Below are positions 51,774 to 61,078 of a stretch of 64,000 nt of DNA, piece by piece. The notes under the pieces were generated by a model. The model saw only the letters and a program-made list of their open reading frames with translations. It had not been told where the DNA came from and made no database searches. Location: assembly GCF_004369225.1 (NCBI RefSeq), contig NZ_QFFZ01000004.1, forward strand, positions 91,244-155,243. The letters are read 5' to 3'. Source of the DNA: Pelotomaculum propionicicum. GTDB taxonomy: Bacteria > Bacillota > Desulfotomaculia > Desulfotomaculales > Pelotomaculaceae. A program made the position numbers and the translations under genes. Within the stretch, counting starts at the first letter, position 1; each line of letters opens with the position of its first letter.

Positions 51774-52544
51774 ATGAAAAGTATAACCCCCCATGAAGAA
51801 ATAATAGATAAATATTCGATCATCCCAATTTATTATCAGCTGTTCAAAATTCTCGAGAAAAACATTCTGGACGGGAAGCTTAAGCCGGGTGAGGCGTTGC
51901 CGCCCGAGCACGAGATTGCTGAAAAGTATGGCATTAGCCGTATGACGGTAAGAAGGGCTATCTCAGAACTTATTTCGGCCGGCATGGTTTATTCCCAAAA
52001 AGGAAAAGGGAATTTTGTCGCCAGACCCAAGTTGGATGATTTCGCATTTGAGTTAGTCAACTTTTACGAGGAAATACAAAAAAGAGGAATGAAGCCCGGC
52101 TCAAAGCTGCTTGGCGTTAAAATTGTCAGGGCTGATGAATTACTAGCCGGGAAATTGGAAATAGACCTGAACGCAACCTGCCTTCATATCCGGATGGTTT
52201 TATCAGCGGATGATGAACCTTTAGTTTATGAGAATAAGTACGTCGTCTACACTAAGCAAAAGCCAATTCTGGAAAACGAGTTAAAAGACCCCTCATTATC
52301 AAATCTGGCCACTATCCACGGTGATCACTTTCCAATCATCAGCAAGAGGGTTTTACAAGCATCTATAGCCACGGAAGAAGAAGCTTTAATACTGGGAACC
52401 GGCCTTAACATGCCCGTTTTTGTAGTTGAACAAACAGTTTATGATACTGAGAAAAAGCCGATTGGCTGGGGGAAATCAATCTACAGGGGTGACAGGTACA
52501 AGCTTACCAGTTATATTGGCTGGTCAGTGGATGATATTAGTTAG
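51774..52544 (+). CDS. GntR-family regulator, HutC subfamily (UTRA effector domain)
   Basis: 256 residues. N-terminal winged helix: IPIYYQLFKILEKNILDGKLKPGEALPPEHEIAEKYGISRMTVRRAISELISAGMVYSQKGKGNFVA. Residues ~90-250 are a UTRA domain (FYEEIQKRGMKPGSKLLGVKI, LHIRMVLSADDEPLVYENKYVV, LGLNMPVFVVEQTVYD-like and IGWGKSIYRGDRYKLT), which binds a small ligand. HutC-type proteins bind GTNTAGAC-type palindromes; three such sites lie in this region. The ligand may be the methylated substrate of the system. Confidence 0.92.
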   Translation: MKSITPHEEIIDKYSIIPIYYQLFKILEKNILDGKLKPGEALPPEHEIAEKYGISRMTVRRAISELISAGMVYSQKGKGNFVARPKLDDFAFELVNFYEEIQKRGMKPGSKLLGVKIVRADELLAGKLEIDLNATCLHIRMVLSADDEPLVYENKYVVYTKQKPILENELKDPSLSNLATIHGDHFPIISKRVLQASIATEEEALILGTGLNMPVFVVEQTVYDTEKKPIGWGKSIYRGDRYKLTSYIGWSVDDIS

Positions 52545-52559
52545 ATAGGTGGTTTCGAA

Positions 52560-53192
52560 ATGATTAATGGTTTAATTAAAGCCATCGCTAATTTGGAAGA
52601 AGAAACGACCCTCAGGCTGGTTAAAGAAAAGATAGCATCGGGTGAGACCCCTTTGGAGATTGTGGAGCAATGCAGGAAAGGGGTTGAAATTGTTGGCAAA
52701 AGATACAATGAAGAAATCTACTATTTATCAGACCTCATTATGTCGGAAGAAATTTTCAGAAGGGTAATGGAAATCCTGGAGCCCCACTTCCCAAAGAACA
52801 CCAATCAAAATAAGTATAAATTAATAATGGGCACCATTGAAGGTGATATCCATGACCTGGGAAAGAACATAGTAATAAATTTATTGCGCTCTGTTGGTTT
52901 TGAGGTCCGTGATCTTGGCGTGGACGTTCAGCCCGAGGATTTTGTCAAGTGTGTTAAAGAAACCGGCGCTTCAATTATAGGAATATCCGTCCTGCTTACC
53001 TTTTCCATAAATTCAGTAAAAAAGGTGATGAGACTTTTAGAGGAAGCCGGCCTGCGTGACAACATGACTGTTGTTATAGGTGGATACCCGGTCAACGAGA
53101 GGATCAGGGAGTACACGGGAGCCGACTATTACGAGACGGATGCTGTTAAGGCGGTGGAGTTATTTAAAAGGATTATTATGGAAAAAGAGTAG
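52560..53192 (+). CDS. Corrinoid (methyltransferase cognate) protein 1
   Basis: 210 residues. The N-terminal helical cap (residues ~1-85) and the Rossmann-like B12-binding domain with the lower-ligand motif GDIHDLGKNIV (His98), then DLGVDVQPEDFV and IGISVLLTFSINSV. MtaC/MtbC/MtvC type. It carries the methyl group on cobalt between two methyltransferases. Directly after gntR with 15 bases in between. Confidence 0.93.
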   Translation: MINGLIKAIANLEEETTLRLVKEKIASGETPLEIVEQCRKGVEIVGKRYNEEIYYLSDLIMSEEIFRRVMEILEPHFPKNTNQNKYKLIMGTIEGDIHDLGKNIVINLLRSVGFEVRDLGVDVQPEDFVKCVKETGASIIGISVLLTFSINSVKKVMRLLEEAGLRDNMTVVIGGYPVNERIREYTGADYYETDAVKAVELFKRIIMEKE

Positions 53193-53218
53193 ATTAAATT
53201 AAAATTTTCAAATATGAT

Positions 53219-53234
53219 GTATAGACAACTAGAC
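53219..53234. promoter_or_regulatory. GntR operator 2, before the long methyltransferase gene
   Basis: GTATAG-ACAA-CTAGAC, identical over all 16 bases to the site at 56482-56497. It is 222 bases before the start at 53456. The rest of 53193-53455 is AT-rich without a gene. Confidence 0.8.
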
Positions 53235-53455
53235 CACTATCCTGCCAGGGAAAGATTTTTATTTTAGATATAACAAGGGGGGATTAAAAACATTATTGTT
53301 GTGTGCAACTGAGGAAAATTCAAAATTAAAGGGGGAAAAACTATTTTATTATTTGTGGCGCCAGTTGTTTAGTGTGGCCGTATTGAGAGACTGTTATTTC
53401 AATTCCTTACCGGATGTAGATTGGTGTGTATAAAAAAATTCGGGGGTGTATAGGT

Positions 53456-54829
53456 ATGTCCGAAAAGATGCAACAGCTTTATAATGAAAGGCTCAGGCGT
53501 TATCAAGCCGCCATAGCCCTGGAGATGCCAGACAGGATACCTATCTCTGCCGGCTCAAATTATTTTGCCGAGGTTTATGCCGGCCATTCCAACCAGGAAT
53601 TTATTTACGACGTTAACAAGTGGACCGAGGCCGACGTGAAATTTGTTAATGATTTTCCCGAGGTTGACGCTTTCAGGTCAGGCAGGTTCTGGGGCCCTCT
53701 CCACGACGCGGTCGGTTTTAACATGTACAAACTTCCCGGCCGGGATTTGTCTCCCCGTACGCAGTTTCAGTTTGTGGAAGGGGAAAGAATGAAGGCAGAC
53801 GAGTATGACCTGCTGATTAATGACCCGGTAACATTTCTTTTTGAAAGGTTTCTGCCGCGGACTTTGAATGATTTTAAAGAGCCGGGTTCTATCCGCGCCA
53901 ATATGGCTCTGATTAAAGGGAGCATAGCTTCGGGTATGATGGGTGGTTTCATGCGAAACCGTTCCATATACCTGCAAAATGAGCTGGGCATGCCAAATTC
54001 CATGGGAGGCGTTTTTTTAGCGCCGTTTGATTACCTGGCGGACGGGCTGAGAGGCCTGAGGGGAGTAATGCTGGATGTGCGCCGGCAGCCTGACAAGATT
54101 CTGGAAGCCTGCGACGCGCTGATTCCCGATATCGTCAACGCCGGTTTAGCCATCGCGGACCCCCTCAGGCGCAGCCCGATTTTCCTGCCTCTGCACAGGG
54201 GAGCTTTCCCATTCCTTTCGCCAAAACAATTTGATGAATTATACTGGCCGTCACTGAAGAAGACCATGCTTATGTTCATAGAAGCCGGGTACACCATCAG
54301 GGCTTACCTGGAGGGTGATTGGGGCCCGAACTGGCACCACTTCCGTGAACTGCCGAAGGGCAAGGTATTGTGTGATATTGACGTTCAGGGAGATATCTTC
54401 ATGGCCAAAGAAGAACTTGGCGGTTACCAGTGTATAGCCGGAGGAATGCCGGACTCAATGCTGATCCTGGGCACTCCGGCGGAAGTGAAAGAAAGAGTAA
54501 AGCTTTTATGTGAAACAGTGGGTAAGGATGGAGGATTCATCATTAACGGTGGGTGCGGCATTCCTTACGATGCAAGGCCTGAAAATTTCAGGGCCATGAT
54601 TGACGCTGTTCTTGAATACGGCAGGTACAGCGACACATTTGATTTTGAAATTCAGATGAACCCCAACCCGCCGGCCGGCTGGCAGCCTCCCAAGCGCAGG
54701 GTGGCCACCCCCTGGGAGGTTAAACTGCAGGAGCTTGGCGGGGTAAAAGGAGACGAAGAGCTGATCAGGAAGAACTGGGAGATGCTGGAGCACATGGCTT
54801 TTAACTGGCTGTTTTCATGGATGTGGTAA
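53456..54829 (+). CDS. UroD-family methyltransferase, long form (candidate substrate:corrinoid methyltransferase)
   Basis: 457 residues from ATG 53456 with GGGGGTG seven bases before it; the GTG at 53426 only adds a leader. URO-D superfamily with family segments RRYQAAIALEMPDRIPISAG, VDAFRSGRFWGPLHDAVGFNMYKLPG, FDELYWPSLKKTMLMFIEAGYTIRAYLEGDW and GQYQCIAGG-like GGYQCIAGGMPDSML, FIINGGCGIPYDARPENF. Larger than UroD (~350). Related proteins (e.g. MtvB of Moorella) demethylate methoxylated compounds, but the family also holds other substrates. It is placed next to a corrinoid protein and a MeTr-type enzyme, so it is the likely first methyltransferase. Substrate unknown. Confidence 0.85.
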   Translation: MSEKMQQLYNERLRRYQAAIALEMPDRIPISAGSNYFAEVYAGHSNQEFIYDVNKWTEADVKFVNDFPEVDAFRSGRFWGPLHDAVGFNMYKLPGRDLSPRTQFQFVEGERMKADEYDLLINDPVTFLFERFLPRTLNDFKEPGSIRANMALIKGSIASGMMGGFMRNRSIYLQNELGMPNSMGGVFLAPFDYLADGLRGLRGVMLDVRRQPDKILEACDALIPDIVNAGLAIADPLRRSPIFLPLHRGAFPFLSPKQFDELYWPSLKKTMLMFIEAGYTIRAYLEGDWGPNWHHFRELPKGKVLCDIDVQGDIFMAKEELGGYQCIAGGMPDSMLILGTPAEVKERVKLLCETVGKDGGFIINGGCGIPYDARPENFRAMIDAVLEYGRYSDTFDFEIQMNPNPPAGWQPPKRRVATPWEVKLQELGGVKGDEELIRKNWEMLEHMAFNWLFSWMW

Positions 54830-54873
54830 TACCTGTCAGGGATTAAAATTTACAGAGTGGAAGGATGATAATA

Positions 54874-55515
54874 ATGAGTAATCTGACACAATTGGCCCGA
54901 GCCCTGGTAGATCTGGATGAAGAGCTGGTCAGTTCTTTAGTTAAACAAAAAATCGAAGCAGGGGAACCTCCTTTAAATATTATTAAAGAATGCAATGAAG
55001 GTATGGGCCAAATCGGCAAGCTTTTTGAAACTAATGAATACTATCTTAGCGAGCTGATCATGTCAGGGGAGATTCTTAAAGGGGTAATGAGCGAGCTTGA
55101 GCCGCTGCTGGCCAATGTTGAAAAGGATTCGTCCTCGGCCGGCGTGGTTGTGATCGGGACAGTGAAAGACGATATCCATGATATAGGGAAAAACATAGTG
55201 GTAACATTACTGAAAGGGACCGGCTTTGAAGTTGTAGATTTAGGAGTGGACGTGCCCGCTGAAACTTTCGTCAAAACAATGCGGGAAACAGGGGCCAAAG
55301 TCCTTGGGCTCAGTGCGCTGCTCAATTTTACCTTCCCCGCCATGAAGGAGGTTGTGGACCAGCTTGCAGCCGCCGGGCTGCGCGACAAGGTTAAGGTGAT
55401 GATCGGGGGCGCGCCTTGTAATGAAGAGGTCCGCCAGTTCGCCGGGGCTGACTTTCTAGCGAAAGACGCCGCTACAGGCGTCAGTTTCTGCAAACAAATA
55501 TACGGGCAGAACTAA
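54874..55515 (+). CDS. Corrinoid (methyltransferase cognate) protein 2
   Basis: 213 residues from ATG 54874 (GGAAGGA about ten bases before); an ATG at 54865 sits too close to the ribosome site. B12-binding motif DDIHDIGKNIV (His102), DLGVDVPAETFV, GLSALLNFTFPAM and MIGGAPCNEE. Related to the first corrinoid protein over its whole length. It is probably the partner of the long methyltransferase before it and the MeTr enzyme after it. Confidence 0.93.
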   Translation: MSNLTQLARALVDLDEELVSSLVKQKIEAGEPPLNIIKECNEGMGQIGKLFETNEYYLSELIMSGEILKGVMSELEPLLANVEKDSSSAGVVVIGTVKDDIHDIGKNIVVTLLKGTGFEVVDLGVDVPAETFVKTMRETGAKVLGLSALLNFTFPAMKEVVDQLAAAGLRDKVKVMIGGAPCNEEVRQFAGADFLAKDAATGVSFCKQIYGQN

Positions 55516-55530
55516 CTTTTAAATAAATAC

Positions 55531-55565
55531 GGAGACCAACCGGCGGTTTCGTCCGGTTGGTCTCC
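55531..55565 (+). promoter_or_regulatory. Strong hairpin between corrinoid protein 2 and the MeTr gene
   Basis: GGAGACCAACCGG (55531-55543) pairs perfectly with its inverse at 55553-55565 around nine bases. There is no T-run, so it may be a processing or attenuation element rather than a full terminator. The MeTr gene starts 30 bases later. Confidence 0.6.
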
Positions 55566-55595
55566 GGTTAATGTCTGAAAACGGAGGACAAATAA

Positions 55596-56447
55596 ATGGA
55601 AACCAGACTTGCAAGCGCCGCCAGGGAGTTGATGATCAGCTCTGACAAGCAGACTACCCTTATCGGCGAGCGGATCAATCCCACAGGTAAAAAAAAGTTG
55701 GCGGAAGCTCTTCAGAAAGGCGAATATGATGAAATTGTGCGCCGGGAGGCAAGAGAGCAGGTTGACGCGGGCGCTGACGTGCTTGATGTAAATGTGGGCG
55801 CGGGCGGTGTTGATGAGATTGCTGTGCTGCCGGAAGTTGTGAAAATTGTAATGGATGAGGTTGATGTCCCACTGTGTATCGACAGCGGCAACCCGCATGC
55901 CATTGAAGCGGCGCTTAAAGTTTACAAGGGCAAGCCCCTCATTAACTCAGTAAAAGGAGAAGAGCAGTCGCTTCAGACGGTCCTGCCCCTGGTAAAGGAA
56001 TACGGCGCGGCAGTAATTGCCCTGCCGTTGGACCAAAACGGCATTCCCAATAACGCTGACGACCGGATCAAATTAGTTGACAGGATCGTCGAGCGATGTG
56101 TTAAGACGGGCATACCAATAGAAGATATTGTAATTGATTGTCTGGCTCTGTCCGTGGGAGTGGACTACCATGCCGGACTGGTAACCCTGGAAACCATCAA
56201 ACGTGTTAAAGAGAATTACGGAGTCAATATGACCCTGGGAGCAAGCAATATTTCTTTTAGCCTGCCCGGCCGTGAAGCGGTCAATGACGCTTTTTTAAGC
56301 ATAGCCATGGCCGCGGGTGTGACATGCCCTGTGGTAAATGTCGCCAAGGCCCGTAAATGCGTCTTGTCCACCGATCTAATCCTGGGACGGGATAAATATG
56401 CCTTGCGCTATATCAAGTATTACAGACAAAATAAAGAACAATTTTAA
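55596..56447 (+). CDS. Pterin-dependent methyltransferase (MeTr/AcsE-like; methyl-corrinoid:tetrahydrofolate)
   Basis: 283 residues, GGAGGA before the ATG. Pterin-binding TIM barrel: LIGERINPTGKKKLAEAL, AGADVLDVNVG, PLCIDSGNPHAIEAAL, LINSVKGEEQSL and MTLGASNISFSLPGR; the Asn/Asp residues that hold the pteridine are present. It transfers a methyl group between a corrinoid protein and tetrahydrofolate. In acetogens AcsE acts with the CO dehydrogenase corrinoid protein; no CODH/ACS genes are near here, so it probably acts with the corrinoid proteins of this cluster (MtvA/MtgA-like). Confidence 0.92.
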   Translation: METRLASAARELMISSDKQTTLIGERINPTGKKKLAEALQKGEYDEIVRREAREQVDAGADVLDVNVGAGGVDEIAVLPEVVKIVMDEVDVPLCIDSGNPHAIEAALKVYKGKPLINSVKGEEQSLQTVLPLVKEYGAAVIALPLDQNGIPNNADDRIKLVDRIVERCVKTGIPIEDIVIDCLALSVGVDYHAGLVTLETIKRVKENYGVNMTLGASNISFSLPGREAVNDAFLSIAMAAGVTCPVVNVAKARKCVLSTDLILGRDKYALRYIKYYRQNKEQF

Positions 56448-56481
56448 ACTTTGCGCCAAATAAAATTTTTTAAATTGTGCA

Positions 56482-56497
56482 GTATAGACAACTAGAC
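56482..56497. promoter_or_regulatory. GntR operator 3, before fhs
   Basis: GTATAG-ACAA-CTAGAC, 68 bases before the fhs start. Exact copy of the site at 53219. Confidence 0.8.
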
Positions 56498-56564
56498 GTA
56501 TATTCAACATAGCATCAGATCACAAAGGAATTTGGATTACTTCAGTTAAGGAAGGGTGTAAATC

Positions 56565-58325
56565 ATGGCCTACGACGCAACCAAACTAAAAGACTACCAA
56601 ATAGCCGAGGCGGCGGAAGCGAACATGCCTATGCCGGAGCAGTGGCGGGAGAAGCTTGGCTTAGAAAAAGACGAAGTCATCCCCTACGGCAGGATCAGCA
56701 AGCTGGATTTCATGAAAATCATTGACCGTCTGAAAAACAAGCCCGACGGCAAATACATCAACGTGACAGCCATCACTCCCACCCCGCTGGGAGAAGGCAA
56801 AACCACCACCACCATCGGCCTCGTCGAGGGGCTGGGCAAGCGCGGCCTGAACGCCGGCGCCGCCATCCGCCAGCCCTCGGGCGGCCCCACCATGAATATC
56901 AAAGGCACCGCCGCCGGCGGCGGCAACGCCCTCGCCATTCCCATGACTGAGTTCTCACTCGGGCTGACCGGCGACATCAACGACATCATGAACGCCCACA
57001 ACTTGGGCATGGTCGCCTTAAACGCCCGCATGCAGCACGAGAGGAACTACGACGACGCCGAGCTCGCCAAGCGCAACTTAAGACGTCTCGACATCGACCC
57101 CACCAACGTGCAGATGGGCTGGATTATCGACTTTTGCGCCCAGGGCCTGCGCAAGATCATCATGGGCATCGGCGGCAAAATGGACGGTTACATGATGGAG
57201 TCAAAATTCGGCATCGCCGTCAGCTCGGAGCTAATGGCCATACTCGCCGTGGCCACAGATTTAAAAGACCTTAGAGACAGAATAGGCAAGATCATCGTCG
57301 CCTACGACAAGAAAGGAAACCCGGTAACCACCTCAGACCTTGAAGTCGCCGGCGCCATGACCGCCTTTATGCGCAACGCCATCAACCCGACCCTGATGAG
57401 CACCGTCGAATACCAGCCCGTGTTAGTGCACGCCGGCCCCTTCGCCAACATCGCTATCGGCCAGTCCTCCATCATAGCTGACCGCATCGCCCTCAAGATG
57501 TTCGATTACAACGTGACCGAAAGCGGCTTTGCCGCCGATATCGGGTTTGAAAAGTTCTGGAACGTAAAGTGCCGCTTCAGCGGCCTGGTACCCAACGTCT
57601 CTGTCATAACAGCCACCATCAGAGCCCTTAAGATGCACGGCGGCGGCCCTAAAGTGGCGCCCGGCCGGCCCCTGCCTGCAGAGTACGCCAAAGAAAACAT
57701 AGGGCTGCTCGAAAAAGGCGTCGCCAACCTGCAGCACCATATCGCCACCGTCAAGAAATCCGGGATCAAGCCGGTAGTGTGCATCAACGCCTTCCACACC
57801 GACACCAAAGAAGAAATCGCCCTGGTGCGCCGCTGCGCCGAGCAGGCCGGAGCCCGCTGCGCCCTGTCCGAGCACTGGCTGAAAGGAGGAGAGGGCGCCC
57901 TTGAGCTGGCCGACGCCGTTATCGACGCCTGCAACGAGAAGGTAGATTTCAAATACCTGTATCCACTTGAAATGCCGTTGCGGCAGAGAGTCGAAACCAT
58001 CGCAAGGGAAGTTTACGGCGCCGCCGGAGTATCCTGGACACCGGAGGCCGAGGCCAAAGCCAAACAGTTTGAGGCAGACCCAGCCTACGCCGGCTTTGCC
58101 ACCATGATGGTCAAAACTCACCTGAGCCTAACCCACGACCCCACCCTAAAAGGAGTGCCCAAGGGCTGGACCCTGCCCGTGCGCGACGTGCTCGTCTTTG
58201 CCGGCGCCAAATTCCTGTGCCCGGTGACCGGCTCCATCAGCCTGATGCCCGGCACCGGCTCCGACCCGGCTTACCGGAGGATAGACGTAGACACAGACAC
58301 CGGCAAAGTACTCGGCCTTTTCTAA
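56565..58325 (+). CDS. fhs: Formate-tetrahydrofolate ligase
   Basis: 586 residues, GGAAGGGTG before the ATG. P-loop [15 protein letters not shown] (about 72-86), [41 protein letters not shown] and the C-terminal [17 protein letters not shown] are family marks. It joins formate to tetrahydrofolate with ATP, or in reverse makes ATP from 10-formyl-THF. Third-position C is much more frequent here than in the genes before it. It starts the folate part of the cluster. Confidence 0.97.
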   Translation: MAYDATKLKDYQIAEAAEANMPMPEQWREKLGLEKDEVIPYGRISKLDFMKIIDRLKNKPDGKYINVTAITPTPLGEGKTTTTIGLVEGLGKRGLNAGAAIRQPSGGPTMNIKGTAAGGGNALAIPMTEFSLGLTGDINDIMNAHNLGMVALNARMQHERNYDDAELAKRNLRRLDIDPTNVQMGWIIDFCAQGLRKIIMGIGGKMDGYMMESKFGIAVSSELMAILAVATDLKDLRDRIGKIIVAYDKKGNPVTTSDLEVAGAMTAFMRNAINPTLMSTVEYQPVLVHAGPFANIAIGQSSIIADRIALKMFDYNVTESGFAADIGFEKFWNVKCRFSGLVPNVSVITATIRALKMHGGGPKVAPGRPLPAEYAKENIGLLEKGVANLQHHIATVKKSGIKPVVCINAFHTDTKEEIALVRRCAEQAGARCALSEHWLKGGEGALELADAVIDACNEKVDFKYLYPLEMPLRQRVETIAREVYGAAGVSWTPEAEAKAKQFEADPAYAGFATMMVKTHLSLTHDPTLKGVPKGWTLPVRDVLVFAGAKFLCPVTGSISLMPGTGSDPAYRRIDVDTDTGKVLGLF

Positions 58326-58358
58326 GCGCTAAAGACAGTTATTGGAGGTAATCACCAG

Positions 58359-60320
58359 ATGACAGAACATATGCCGCCATGCTCCGGCGCCTGCCCGGTC
58401 AACACAGACGTGCGGGGCTACCTGGCCGCCATCGCCAGACAGGACTATGCCGCGGCCAGCCGCCTGATCAGCGCCAGCAATCCCTTTCCCTCAGTGTGCG
58501 CCTGGGTGTGCCCCCACCCCTGCGAAGATAACTGCCGGAGAGGTCAGGTAGACAGCGCCCTGTCCATACGCGGCCTCAAAAGGTTTGCCATAGAAGCAGC
58601 CGGCGTCATAGACAGCCCGTGTGACGCGCCAGCCAAAAAAACAGGCAAAAAAGTAGCCGTGGTCGGGGCAGGCCCCGGCGGGCTGACCGCCGCCTACGAC
58701 CTGGCCAGGCAGGGCCACAGCGTTGTGGTTTACGAAAAAAACAGCGGCCTGGGCGGGCACTTTCTGACCTCACTGCCCACCTACCGCCTGCCCAGAGAGA
58801 TGCTCAAAAGAGATACAGATAGAATACTCGCCGCCGGCGTGGAAGCCCGCACCGGTGTCGAAGTCGGCAAAGACATAACCATCGCCCGGCTCAGAGAAGA
58901 GTACGACGCCCTGATCATAAGCGTCGGGCTGGCCAGGAGCAAAAGCCTGCCCCTGCCCGGCGCGGATCACCCCGGCGTGCTTATGGCCCTGCCCTTTTTG
59001 CATAGAGCCAACACAGGGGAGAGCCAGGCCACCGGCGAGCGCGTGCTGGTAATCGGCGGCGGCGATGTGGCCATGGACGTGGCCAGGACAGCCGTCCGCC
59101 TCGGGGCCGCCCAGGTCAATACCATCTGCCTCGAGTTGCGCGAACAGATGCCCGCCCACGCGTGGGAGATAGAAGAGGCCCTCGACGAGGGCGTAATCCT
59201 GATCAACGGCTACGGGCCGGTTGAGATACTGACCAAAGACGGCAAAATCGTCGGCGTTAAAGCACAAAAAGTAAAATCAGTATTTGACCCCGGCGGCAAG
59301 TTTAATCCCACCTTCGAGCCCGGCGAGTTTTTATCAGTACCGTGCGACACAGTAATCCAGGCCGTCGGCCAGGTCCCAGACAACAGCTTTTTAAACCAGA
59401 GCGGCCTGGCGGTTGACCCCAGGGGCTCTGTCCAGACAGATAAAAACACCCTTACCACAAGCCTGCCCGGCGTCTTTACCTGCGGCGAAGTCGTCACCGG
59501 GCCAGGCCCCGCCATTGCCGCCGTAGCCTCAGGCCACCGGGCGGCACAGCTGGTAAACAGCTTCTTAAACGGCGCGCCTGCTGCCGGCCCCAAAGAAACA
59601 GAAGTAATCGGCCCCCTACCCGGAAAAGTGAGAGAGCTGATTCCCAAACAAAAACGCCAGGCCATGCCCGTGCTCGCCCCCGGCAGCAGAAAAAACAATT
59701 TTGAGCCCTTCGAGCTTGGCTTCGACCAAAAAGCAGCCCTGTGTGAAGCATTACGCTGTCTCAGCTGCGGGCTGGGCGCGCGGGTAGAAAGTGAAAAGTG
59801 CGCCGCCTGCCTGACCTGCCTGAGAGTCTGCCCCTACCAGGCGCCCGTTGTCGGCGGCCCGGCTGCTATGCCGCCCGAGGGGTGCCAGGCCTGCGGCGTT
59901 TGCGCCGCCTTTTGCCCCGCGGGCGCCATCTCGGTGGCAAACCTGAACCTGAGCGCCATAGAAGACACACTTCGCGCCGTTACAGAAGAAACCAGGCTGG
60001 TCCTGTTTACCGAGCAGGCAGCCTGCCGGGAGCTTTTAGCCGCGGCAGGCCCCCAGATGATACCAGCCCTTAAAGACGCCGCCGTCATAACCCTGCCCGC
60101 GGCCGGCGCCCTGCGGCTGGAATGGATCCTGAGCGCGTTTGAAAACGGCGCCGCGCGGGTGGTGGTGGCGCAGGGCCAAAAAGACAGCCGCCACCACGCG
60201 GGTAGCGGCAAGTATCTCAAAGGTGTGATCGCCCGCGCCAAAAACCTGCTCGAAGCCGCCGGCATACCCGGGGATAGACTTTCCCTGCGCAAGTTGGATG
60301 AAGGCTGGCCGGTCAGCTAA
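58359..60320 (+). CDS. NfnB/GltD-like flavoprotein with C-terminal ferredoxin and MvhD-like domain
   Basis: 653 residues, TTGGAGGT before the ATG. An N-terminal GltD-like [4Fe-4S] domain (CSGACPVNTD; CAWVCPHPCEDNC) leads to two Rossmann folds (VVGAGPGGLTAAYDLARQG; VIGGGDVAMDVARTAVRLG). A two-cluster ferredoxin follows (CAACLTCLRVCP; CQACGVCAAFCP, ~487-525). The last ~110 residues resemble MvhD/FlpD (LEWILSAFENGAARVVVAQG, LLEAAGIPGDRL) but lack the MvhD cysteines. It is between fhs and metVF, where Moorella has hdrABC-mvhD, so it is the probable electron carrier for methylene-THF reductase or oxidase. Confidence 0.85.
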   Translation: MTEHMPPCSGACPVNTDVRGYLAAIARQDYAAASRLISASNPFPSVCAWVCPHPCEDNCRRGQVDSALSIRGLKRFAIEAAGVIDSPCDAPAKKTGKKVAVVGAGPGGLTAAYDLARQGHSVVVYEKNSGLGGHFLTSLPTYRLPREMLKRDTDRILAAGVEARTGVEVGKDITIARLREEYDALIISVGLARSKSLPLPGADHPGVLMALPFLHRANTGESQATGERVLVIGGGDVAMDVARTAVRLGAAQVNTICLELREQMPAHAWEIEEALDEGVILINGYGPVEILTKDGKIVGVKAQKVKSVFDPGGKFNPTFEPGEFLSVPCDTVIQAVGQVPDNSFLNQSGLAVDPRGSVQTDKNTLTTSLPGVFTCGEVVTGPGPAIAAVASGHRAAQLVNSFLNGAPAAGPKETEVIGPLPGKVRELIPKQKRQAMPVLAPGSRKNNFEPFELGFDQKAALCEALRCLSCGLGARVESEKCAACLTCLRVCPYQAPVVGGPAAMPPEGCQACGVCAAFCPAGAISVANLNLSAIEDTLRAVTEETRLVLFTEQAACRELLAAAGPQMIPALKDAAVITLPAAGALRLEWILSAFENGAARVVVAQGQKDSRHHAGSGKYLKGVIARAKNLLEAAGIPGDRLSLRKLDEGWPVS

Positions 60321-60394
60321 CTAACAGTAAGCCAGGAGTAAATAGATTAGCCGGATGAAACATATAACAAAACCCCTAGAAGGAGACGACCGCT

Positions 60395-61078
60395 TTGATC
60401 AAAGCACAACAAAAAGATATCAGAGAAATAGCCGGTATGGTCGAAGGCTGCCATAAAGTGCTGCTGGCCGGCTGCGGCGGCTGCGTCACAGTATGCCTGG
60501 CCGGCGGCGAAAAAGAAACAGAAATAGCCGCCCGCGCCCTGCGGCTGATCAGGAAGCGCTCCGGCAAGCCACTTGAGACCGTGACCTATGTGGCCACCAG
60601 GCAGTGCGAGCCGGAGTTTCTAGCGCCCCTGGACGAACTGGTTAAAGACGTTGACGCCGTAATTTCCCTGGCCTGCGGCGTGGGAGTGCAGTGCCTGGCC
60701 GAAAGGTACCAGGATAAATGGGTGGTGCCCGCCCTCGATACCAAATTCGCCGGCGGGAGCAAAGAGACCGGCGTGTGGGAAGAGAGGTGCGGCCTTTGCG
60801 GCGACTGCATACTCCATAAGACAGGCGGCATCTGCCCCGTGGTGCGCTGCTCCAAAAGCATACTAAACGGCCCCTGCGGCGGCTCCCAGCACGGCAAGTG
60901 CGAGCTCGGCCAGGACATAGACTGCGCCTGGCAGCTGATCTATGACCGCATGAAAGCCCTGGGCAGGCTGTCCGAGCTAACCGCCGTCCAGCCCCCCAAA
61001 GACTGGTCCAAAGCCAGGGACGGCGGCCCCCGCAGGCTGATAAGAGAGGATTTGATCGCCGATGAAATATCTGAGTAA
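60395..61078 (+). CDS. metV: MetV, methylenetetrahydrofolate reductase C-terminal/zinc subunit
   Basis: 227 residues from TTG 60395 with AAGGAG nine bases before. Cysteine-rich: LLAGCGGCVTVCLAGGEKE, ISLACGVGVQCLAE and ERCGLCGDCILHKTGGICPVVRCSKSILNGPCGG for iron-sulfur clusters. MetV partners MetF in acetogens and helps pass electrons to it. Overlaps metF by 17 bases. It is found next to the NfnB-like protein that is likely to feed it. Confidence 0.92.
   Translation: MIKAQQKDIREIAGMVEGCHKVLLAGCGGCVTVCLAGGEKETEIAARALRLIRKRSGKPLETVTYVATRQCEPEFLAPLDELVKDVDAVISLACGVGVQCLAERYQDKWVVPALDTKFAGGSKETGVWEERCGLCGDCILHKTGGICPVVRCSKSILNGPCGGSQHGKCELGQDIDCAWQLIYDRMKALGRLSELTAVQPPKDWSKARDGGPRRLIREDLIADEISE

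Noticed and set aside
57423..58121. 232-residue minus-strand frame opposite fhs
   Set aside because: Antisense shadow of a strongly conserved gene.
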